Assembly (NCBI GenBank): GCA_934047225.1
Contig: OW203998.1
Span: forward strand, 14,523,280 to 14,587,279
Direction: 5' to 3'
Origin: Ypsolopha sequella
Taxonomy: Eukaryota > Arthropoda > Insecta > Lepidoptera > Ypsolophidae
Length of the DNA: 64,000 bases
The position numbers and the translations under genes are program-made. Numbering within the stretch: position 1 is the first letter of the stretch; each line of letters starts with the position of its first letter. The notes beneath the pieces were generated by a model. It saw only the letters and a list, made by a program, of their open reading frames with translations. It did not search any database and was not told the origin of the DNA. Positions 57,384-64,000 of the stretch are shown one piece after another.

Positions 57384-58165
57384 TACAAGATTTCGAAGAT
57401 GTATGGGTTGCGTGGATCAGATTTATCTCTACGAAGCATATCTACAAAATGTCTGGAAAAATGTGCGTTTGTGGATTTAGAAAAAGCTTACGATCTATCG
57501 TCATTACACTCTAATGTTGACGGATGACTTGTGGACAACACTGTCCGTGTATGGAGTGAGTAGCCACCTGGTGCAGGCCTTGAAAACTCTCTACCAGAAT
57601 TCTAGTGCTTGCATCAGGATTAAGGCGATATGCAAAAGTTTTAGCGTCCCTATTACTTCATATGCGAAAAAACCCTCAATGCGAGAGGGACGGATTCGTG
57701 GAAAAGTAGCAAAAAGTCGGTTTTTTATTAATATAAAATGTACTAAAAATGCTATCAAAATTTCGTTTAACCAGGTCCTAGATACTGTTAAAACCCATTT
57801 AATAAAATATAATTGCAGTCCATATGTCATTCTAAATTGTCAAACCAGGAGAATTGGTGTCGATAAAGACCTCATTTCAATAAATATTTCTATCGAGCCG
57901 AAATTCTCCAATCGCGTTTCTGTTTTAACAGATCCCTAGAGGAAGATTCCAAAAATAATATACTATTTTTTCAAAATTATACATTATTTACCGAAGTAGA
58001 TATGAAGTTCTGAAAATGTCAATTTTTTTCCGTAGCGCCTTAACGGGGCATACGCTGATTGGTTTAACATCTCTAGAGGAGTTAGACAAGGATCTGTAGC
58101 GTCACCGTGGCTATTCAATCTATTTATGGACATATGCTTAAATGATTTAAATGCATGCATATTCT
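57384..58165 (+). pseudogene. RTE-like reverse transcriptase split by a TTAA element
   Basis: The plus strand contains GLRGSDLSLRSISTKCLEKC, AFVDLEKAYD (first catalytic Asp block), a short scrambled stretch, then DDLWTTLSVYGVSSHLVQAL with KTLYQNSSACIRI. After the insert at 57624-58039 the frame resumes GAYADWFNISRGVRQGSVAS, PWLFNLFMD. Removing the insert and one TTAA gives ACIRI-N-GAYADWF in frame. The order matches RTE-clade reverse transcriptases up to the B domain. The YADD region is lost, and a cggcc repeat follows at 58172. It is 5'- and 3'-incomplete and dead. Confidence 0.85.
57624..58039 (+). mobile_element. TTAA-family repeat P, best-bounded copy
   Basis: Begins 'ggcgatatgcaaaagtttta' and ends 'tttttttccgtagcgcc', flanked by TTAA (57620-57623, 58040-58043). 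Short inverted tips (ggcg/cgcc). It lies inside a reverse transcriptase frame, which fixes its ends exactly. Other copies are at 2005, 9918, 30175 and 36936. Nonautonomous; a piggyBac-type transposase is inferred from the TTAA target. Confidence 0.9.
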
Positions 58166-58171
58166 TAAATA

Positions 58172-58260
58172 ATTTGGGCAAGTGCGAGTCACTCATGCAC
58201 GAAGGGTTCCGTACCACCACACAATACAAGTACTGAACCCCAAAACCTAATAATAACAAT
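58172..58260 (+). repeat. cggcc-family repeat, 5' fragment
   Basis: 'gggcaagtgcgagtcactca', 'gaagggttccgtaccaccac' and 'acaatacaagtactgaaccc'. It follows the RTE fragment directly. Confidence 0.7.
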
Positions 58261-59281
58261 ATAAATGCCAAAGCAACATTAAGACGACAAAAAATAAGGC
58301 ACTCAAATGGTAGCGCCTCACAAAGAATTCGGAACCACGGAAGTGGGGAACCCTATTTTTATGGTAATCTATATTATAAATAAAAAACTTCGTCCTAATC
58401 GCTGCTCTTTTATGGTTACCAATATTATGGGAATTTCAAGAAATGTTTAATGTTTTTGTAAAAACCAGAGCAAGAAAAGAACGGAAATTGCTGAAAAAAT
58501 CACAAACTAACATAAAATATGATTTAAAAATCAAGCAGGACCGAGCAACGCTATTTTATTTTAATTAATTTCCAAATTCTTTTTGAAAGGTGACAGCCCT
58601 AGTAGCCAGTTGAAATTTTCACAGAATACATGTTACAGTGCCCTCTACTTTAGCTAAATCAGCGCAAATAAGTTTCTGTTTTTGGAAAGACCTTGAGAGA
58701 TAGTAAAACAATTTGAAGCCCTGTCCGTGTAATAATAGTAGTTTATGCTACAAGGGCGCAAAGAAATAAATTACGAGGACGATTTAAAAAACGAGCGTAG
58801 CGAGTGTTTTAAACGTAACCGAGTAATTTATTGCTTTTACGCCCGTGTATCATACTACGTTTTTCAATGCATAGTGTGAGGAAATGAAAACAAATATAAT
58901 CTTGTGAACTTTAAATTATAATTGGCTCAAAAGGACTGTATCCAGAGCCGTTAAACAGGGGGAAAAAAAGTATAACATCAGTACACAAGAAAGGCTGCAG
59001 GTTAGCCAACCATTGTAAAAAAATAAAAAAATAATAATAATAAAGCCCTAGGGCAAAATAATCAACTTTTTGTTCCGTTTTGATGCATGAAAAGTGGGCC
59101 TTTACGAGCACATGCATTGAAAATTATCATATTATGAAACAGTACAAGTGTTGCAAGCGCTGCTGATTTGTAGTGCTCCCGACGTTACGCACACTAGAAA
59201 AAGTGCGTGTGAGCACGCACTACTACAACCATAGCCAAACGGACCTCGTGAGATTGAATGGTGTCGGTTCGGTATAACTGT
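58261..59281. other. AT-rich sequence with one shared repeat
   Basis: 59073-59130 ('ttttgatgcatgaaaagtgg', 'gcctttacgagcacatgcat') is the inverse of 63949-64000, which is cut by the window end. No gene seen. Confidence 0.6.
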
Positions 59282-59540
59282 CAGTGCCATTTTTAGCATT
59301 AACGGCGCCCTGGGCGAGAATTCTACGGCGCCCCCTATCTGTTTCCTAAATTATTCATGTGCAAAAAAGAAAAAAAAAAACATGGGAAAGATTATTTCAA
59401 TCTTCAATCATGACCATTTATTTTAACATAATTTTACCGCGCCATCCCGTGATCCAAACTGACGAGGGGGCGCTGGCGCCCCTTTATGTCTGGCGCCCTG
59501 GGCGGTCGCCCAACCGCGCCCTACCCTAACGCCGGCACTG
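59282..59540. mobile_element. GC-rich hAT-type MITE, 8-bp TSD
   Basis: Tips 'cagtgcc' and 'ggcactg', subterminal 'cggcgccctgggcg' near both ends, and the perfect 8-bp repeat ataactgt on each side (59274-59281, 59541-59548). The GC-rich ends contrast with the AT-rich flanks. No transposase. Confidence 0.88.
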
Positions 59541-59567
59541 ATAACTGTTACACTGTAACATGACTTT

Positions 59568-59680
59568 TTAACTTATTTGACAGGACTAACCTTATTTTAA
59601 GTGTCCTGCCTTTGTCTTTTCGATAAAAAAATAAAAAATCAGAACGCTTAAATTAAGTTTAGTCCTGTCAAATAAGTTAA
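59568..59680. mobile_element. Short inverted-repeat element
   Basis: 'ttaacttatttgacaggact' at the left and 'agtcctgtcaaataagttaa' at the right form a perfect 22-bp inverted repeat (one further base pairs on each arm). The outermost bases are TTAA on both sides, which may be target duplication or arm. Confidence 0.75.
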
Positions 59681-60239
59681 AGCGTGTCACGCTGAATCGA
59701 CACACCAATATCTGTAGTGCTAGATTTTTTTTTTAAGCCTATTTTTGACTGAAAGAGGCAAAGGTAATTTTTAAGATGAACAGTAGTTCTTATGTGTATA
59801 TATCACAGTAGTGATATACTTAGGTATATCACAATGAATTGGAGTTACATATTTTTATTATTACGTTAAAGGGGCTGCACAATGCTAAAATTCAGTCCTG
59901 CTCTAACGCTTTTGTTTTTAACTGTCTATCCTGCTCTAATCAGATAGCGCGCACGCGAAACTTCAGTTATTTTGAAATCACGAGTACATTTAGGACATTA
60001 ACTATAATTTCTTTAAGTAAAACAGATGGTTTTTTTTCTAATTAGTATCTGCGTGTGTTGGTTTCGTTTCAATCGGTTTTGAAATATGGAAACTGAATTG
60101 CTTTTTTCGTGAAATTCATGTTTTTTTTAAATTAACTTAATTAATAGAAGATTAAAAGTATGTTTATTTATAAAGTGTAAGTAATAATTTTCCTGAGTCA
60201 GAAAATACGCCATATTTATTTCAAATTTTAACCATGTAC
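59681..60239. other. No gene seen
   Basis: AT-rich sequence with short frames. Confidence 0.5.
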
Positions 60240-60569
60240 TTACATTGACGGAACTGAGTCCAATACAAAACTGATGTTTAGCATTGTGGAGCCCCTTAAA
60301 ATAAAATAAAAATTACCGAGTCGCACAATCATGGTGGTACTTAAATTATACTTAATACAACTATTTGTGATAAAATTATTATTTGCAGATTGTATTACAT
60401 TTTGCAAAAACATATCTAATTTTGCAAATCGTCGCTTTTCGTTTAATTCCCACGTATCATTAGCTTTCAGTTCTGAAATATAATATTCAGTGTAATCAGC
60501 GGTATTGTAATCAAAAGGGCATGTGATTCCGCAACACACGAGAACATTAGAAAACTGAGAATACAACAT
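60240..60569 (-). CDS. Candidate small ORF or exon, unrecognised
   Basis: A 109-codon minus-strand ORF from an ATG at 60569, reading MLYSQFSNVLVCCGITCPFD, then ADYTEYYISELKANDTWELN and EKRRFAKLDMFLQNVIQSAN. The middle is less AT-biased than chance frames here and has an amphipathic, Cys-containing character. 'cggtaattt' could serve as a donor after about residue 84. The N-terminus is mildly hydrophobic but not a clear signal peptide. No family recognised; it may be a chance frame. Confidence 0.2.
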   Translation of the reverse strand: MLYSQFSNVLVCCGITCPFDYNTADYTEYYISELKANDTWELNEKRRFAKLDMFLQNVIQSANNNFITNSCIKYNLSTTMIVRLGNFYFILRGSTMLNISFVLDSVPSM

Positions 60570-60920
60570 AACAATATATTACAATATTTTGAATGCACAT
60601 TGCACATGGAAATAAAATACTTGTGTGTAACAGAATCATGTAGTCAGAATTTTACACGTGTTGACATAAGTAGCTAGGTTATTGATAAATGATAAATAAT
60701 TAGTAATTTACAAAAATGTATGCTGATTCACAAATCATTTCGAGCTAAACCAATTACTTTTATATTCGAAATTATTTATTTATATATTTTTTAATGTAGT
60801 TTTTATATAGTTACTTTATTTATTTATTTATTAGATAGGACAAGAAACAGAAATAGATACAAGGTGGACTATTACTACGGTATAGGGCACTGCCAGTTGA
60901 CGTAGAAACTTGAAATTTCG
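60570..60920. other. No gene seen
   Basis: AT-rich sequence with TTTA repeats near 60815. Confidence 0.5.
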
Positions 60921-60924
60921 TTAA

Positions 60925-61335
60925 GGCCCTCTTATCCCAAAATCAGTAATTTCAAAGTCAAATAAAATTTTCAAATATCGTCTAAAACTTCAAAAAAAAA
61001 ATACGCAACCTTTATCTAGGTCTTCCACGCATGTGTTACACGATCAGATAAACTTTGCTCGTAGAAATAATTCACGAACACAGCATGTAATAAGACCTTT
61101 CAAATCATGCCATTTCCATAATTCCACTCTTTTATTAATGAAACATATCTGGTAATATTGCTCTTTAAATTTTCTAGGTCGACCACGTAAGTGGGTTTTA
61201 ATAAAAATATCCCTTATTTTTAAACAATTTAAAAACCGATAAAAACAACGAAAAAGTACAAAAGTGTGGTTATTTTCTTTACTCCTTACACGTAAAGAAA
61301 AAGACAGAGAGTCACTCTTCTGGGATAAGAGCGCC
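60925..61335. mobile_element. TTAA-flanked MITE
   Basis: Tips 'ggccctcttatcccaaaa' and 'ttctgggataagagcgcc', flanked by TTAA (60921-60924, 61336-61339). It differs in sequence from repeat P and from 17349, so it is a separate family with the same target. No coding sequence. Confidence 0.85.
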
Positions 61336-61519
61336 TTAACAGGTAGATCTTATAGCACACACACAGGAAAAACTCTAAAAATTAAAATATTCAATTATTC
61401 AGGAAGTTATTTACGACCAACTTAATTAGACCCTTCAGATACATAGAGTTTAGTAGACCGTATGTGCCAAGTTAAGTTGGACCTCTTAATTGCAAGCGGA
61501 ATTTTATTAACTATACTTT

Positions 61520-61600
61520 TAGGGTTCAGTACCCGTATTGTGTGTTGGTACGGAACCCTTTGTGCGCGAGTCCGGCTCGCTTTTGGTCGTTTTTTATAAT
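61520..61600 (-). repeat. cggcc-family repeat, 5' fragment (minus)
   Basis: 'agggttcagtacccgtattg', 'ggtacggaaccctttgtgcg' and 'cgagtccggctcgc' are the inverse of the 58172 fragment. Confidence 0.7.
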
Positions 61601-61869
61601 ATTCTACGTAGGCAAAAAAAAACTTATAATTAGCAAATAGGGTTTATAATCGGTATGTGGGAGTTTCAGTGTTCCTTGCTTACAATTTATTTTGAAAACA
61701 AACTGGCGATTGCAATAATTGATTCTTTAGTTTCATACAAACTAAATATCGGTTGACTATGAAAAGCTCCAGATTGAGAGTATTTGAGAGTCACCAACCT
61801 TATTTTTAATCAAAGGGCTAACTGTATGTAACTAACGAATCACAATTATCTAGTGACTAGTCTATATCG

Positions 61870-62155
61870 TTTGAATGAATGAATATACACTTTATTGTAC
61901 ATAATTAAATAAAAAATAGGATACAGAGTTTTGAACACACAATGTTGTACAAGGACTGACTTATCACTAAAAGCGATTTCTTCCAGCCAGCTTTTGGGTG
62001 GTGAAGAAAATGTAATTTTACGTAATGTGCAAGTGGGAAACCAAATTTATAGAAACAAAAAACAAAACCAATGAAGTGAATATACTTAATACCTAATTGT
62101 TCACGACAAGAATCCCCGAGGTGGTGTCAGAGATGTTCCGAGTGTGAACTGCATT
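61870..62155 (-). mobile_element. LINE 3' end (minus)
   Basis: 'gaatgaatgaatatacactt' and 'gcgatttcttccagccagct' match the 3' end of the LINE at 14671. On the minus strand, 'AVHTRNIS' just before the untranslated region may be the last coding trace. Confidence 0.65.
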
Positions 62156-62440
62156 TGCAAGTCATAGTCCACACTGGGTAAACTCGCGTTTCACCGACGA
62201 TTATTACGTCCCAACGTGATGAGTGGTGAACTCTATCACCGTTCTTCGGGCACAAATACACGCTTTTTAGCGCATGCAGGTTTCCTTACGATGTTTTCCT
62301 TCACCGTTTAGCAAGTGGTAAGTAAGACAAATACTATGCACATAAATCCAGAAAAACTCATTGGTGCATGCCCGACCGGGGATCGAACCTGGATCTCAAA
62401 ATAGAGAAGCCAGCGTTCTACCCCTGAGCTACCGTATACT
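62156..62440 (-). mobile_element. tRNA-derived SINE (minus)
   Basis: The minus strand starts 'cggtagctcaggggtagaac' (A box-like) and 'ccaggttcgatccccggtcg' (B box-like), the internal RNA polymerase III promoter of a tRNA-derived SINE head. The acceptor stem does not pair, so it is not a functional tRNA. The body contains 'aaggaaaacatcgtaaggaa' and 'gggacgtaataatcg', the latter shared with 22328-22395. Its 3' end joins a LINE 3' end. Confidence 0.7.
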
Positions 62441-62447
62441 ACATACC

Positions 62448-62808
62448 TAAGGTTGCCAGATGGAAAAATGGAAAAGGAGGACAAATCAGTGCTACTAAGC
62501 AAAAAAGGAGGACTTCAGAAAAAAAGGAGGACATACTTAAATAAAAGGATACAATTTTTTGTTTTATTCGTTAGACATTTATCAGAACTTTTCATTTTCA
62601 AGCTGATATTTGAATGTCTTGCCAGTGTCACATGCGTGGTTAATGCGTGCAGGATAGGAGAATAAACCGTGCCGTAAGGGCTAACCAAACGGTGTCGGTA
62701 TGTGGTACAGTAAGTGCAAAATTTGAAAAGGGAGGACAATCGATAGGTGAGGACAAATTGTGATAAAGGAGGACATGTCCTCCTTTAGGATACCATCTGG
62801 CAACCCTA
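62448..62808. mobile_element. hAT nonautonomous element, 8-bp TSD (copy B)
   Basis: Tips 'taaggttgccagatgg' and 'ccatctggcaacccta', flanked by the perfect 8-bp repeat tacatacc (62440-62447, 62809-62816). Interior 'aaaaggaggac' and 'gtcctcctttaggat' repeats near the ends differ from copies A and C. Confidence 0.9.
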
Positions 62809-63235
62809 TACATACCTAAATAAACCTACAATTTATACCTACAGGATGTTAAAATGAAGTTGCTGAAGCCGAAAACTGGCGATAGTACTCGTCAATAAAT
62901 ACGAACAACTTTCCGTGAAAAAAAATTGAGAAATCGAGAAAAATAAATCTGTAGCTTCATAAATTTTGGTAGAGTATACAAAGTGTAACAGAATGGTGTT
63001 ACCATATTTGAAGAGCTTATCCAGTCAATGGTATAGAACAACTTTAACTATGGAGTCAAACCTGAAATCTCAAAAAAAAACTGCCCTTCCATACATTTCA
63101 GCCGAGCGGCATTGCATTTTTCTACGAAACAGTTAAATTTTTTTTCGAGATACAGGATTTGTTCCATAGTAAAAGTTGTTCTATACCATTGACTGAATAA
63201 GCTCTTCAAATATGGTTGCACCTTTCTGTTACACG

Positions 63236-63765
63236 TAGGGTTGCCAGATGTCCGGTTTTTGACCGGACAGTACGGTTTTTTAAACGTCTGTCCGGTCTAG
63301 AAAATTTTGGAAAACCGGACAACAGAATGTATGCTTTTTTTTTAAATACGTGATATATAACCTCACTCACGAGATGGTACAATATGTGTGCAGTGTTCCC
63401 GTTTCCAATGCCTTCTTAGAAAGAGTTTTTAGCGTAATGGGTAATGTATGGACTGACGAAAGAAATTGTGAATACAGTAAAAAGCGAATTATGTGTTTTC
63501 AGTTGCACTGAATTTAAAGAAACAATTTCAGGCAATAAAAGTTTATTAAAAGCAGTAGCATCGTGCCAAATATGTAATTATATTATATATAATGTTATAC
63601 TATTAGCATAGTGCCAAATATGTAAAATTGTGTTCACAGTCAGTAATTTCCGGTAATTTTCTCAGTTTGATGTGGCCAAAACCTTTCGACAAATTGTACC
63701 AAAAAAAATCATACCCTTTGATAAAAAATGTTCGGTTTTTTTATCTGGACCATCTGGCAACCCTA
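63236..63765 (+). mobile_element. hAT element with transposase remnant (copy C)
   Basis: Tips 'tagggttgccagatg' and 'catctggcaacccta', flanked by gttacacg (63228-63235, 63766-63773). Subterminal sequence matches copy A at 20454. It sits in the right arm of the palindrome at 62854-63900, whose pairing resumes on both sides. Confidence 0.93.
63398..63511 (+). pseudogene. hAT transposase C-terminal dimerisation fragment
   Basis: A 37-codon stretch reads PVSNAFLERVFSVMGNVWTD, then ERNCEYSKKRIM, and stops at 63509-63511. The 'SNxxxERVFSxMxxxWTxxRN' pattern is the hATC dimerisation motif at the C-terminus of hAT transposases. Nothing of the catalytic domain remains, so the element is nonautonomous, but this fragment assigns the family to hAT independently of the 8-bp duplications. 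Confidence 0.82.
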
Positions 63766-63948
63766 GTTACACGTTGTATAGCTAAGTAACTTTTCTATGG
63801 AACAGCAAATTTTTTTTTCGCGGTTCGAGTGTTGTCTGCGTAGTAAAAGTTGTTCGTATGGACGAGTACTATCGCCAGTTTCCGGCTTCCGCAACTTCAT
63901 AGATGAAAAATATATATAAGTATAGATATTTATATGTATATATTTTTT

Positions 63949-64000
63949 CAATGCATGTGCTCGTAAAGGCCCACTTTTTATGCATCAAAACCAAACAGAA
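63949..64000 (-). repeat. Repeat cut by the window end
   Basis: 'caatgcatgtgctcgtaaag' and 'gcccactttttatgcatcaa' are the inverse of 59073-59130. The extent beyond the window is unknown. Confidence 0.8.

Larger units (their letters stand above)
62854..63900. mobile_element. Long palindromic element hosting a hAT copy
   Basis: Arms 'atgaagttgctgaagccg' with 'actggcgatagtactcgtc' and the inverse 'gacgagtactatcgccagt' with 'cggcttccgcaacttcat'. Inner pairing includes 'tatttgaagagctta' against 'taagctcttcaaata' and 'ggtatagaacaactttaact' against 'aaagttgttctatacc'. Without the 63236 insert it is about 510 bp. A related terminus is at 16433-16490. No coding sequence. Confidence 0.85.

Noticed and set aside
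62370..62440. A tRNA gene on the minus strand
   Set aside because: A- and B-box-like sequences are present, but the acceptor stem does not pair and SINE body sequence continues downstream, so it is treated as a SINE head.

Overview
The window is repeat-dense, AT-rich eukaryotic DNA with no prokaryote-style gene organisation. It looks lepidopteran (moth or butterfly). The evidence is nonautonomous Helitrons whose 3' ends carry 'gcgggcgaagccgcgggc' followed by CTAG, many copies of the 'cggccaagtgcgagt' interspersed repeat, RTE/BovB-like and CR1/Jockey-like LINE fragments, and 'tacctacc'-type simple sequence. I see no RNA gene and no CRISPR array, and no complete host gene. Two short minus-strand segments (22782-23083 and 60240-60569) are the only candidate host exons, and both are weak.

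Layout. 0-10 kb: palindromic MITEs, a hAT-type palindrome with an exact 8-bp target duplication (2778-3039), LINE remnants, a Helitron, a tiny poly(A) retro-insert and an 18-G run. 10-24 kb: nested MITEs, a Helitron split by a 5'-truncated LINE, a TTAA-flanked palindrome and two hAT-like elements. 24.9-27.5 kb: a 2.6-kb Tc1/mariner element with about 400-bp terminal repeats and a DD41D transposase broken by one frameshift and one stop. 28-33 kb: two copies of an inverted-arm MITE and a 236-bp tandem triplication. 34.3-36.0 kb: a GC-rich island with a TATA/initiator promoter and an intact 411-codon ORF that contains four exact-length 23-residue repeats. It is flanked by an 8-bp direct repeat and resembles a retroelement gag more than a cellular gene. 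41.7-45.3 kb: a minus-strand LINE with a second, plus-strand LINE inserted in its reverse transcriptase domain. 48-55 kb: further LINE fragments, a long-TIR mariner-type MITE, a Helitron and a three-unit inverted element. 56-64 kb: TTAA-flanked elements (one inside an RTE reverse transcriptase), three hAT elements with perfect 8-bp duplications, a tRNA-derived SINE and a palindrome hosting one of the hAT copies.

The elements do not form a pathway. Their relations are those of a transposon graveyard, with nested insertions giving a relative chronology. In four places removing the insert and one duplication copy restores the interrupted sequence, and in two of these it restores an open reading frame. 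That fixes the boundaries without a database search. Family names below rest on motifs I can read. No similarity search was run.
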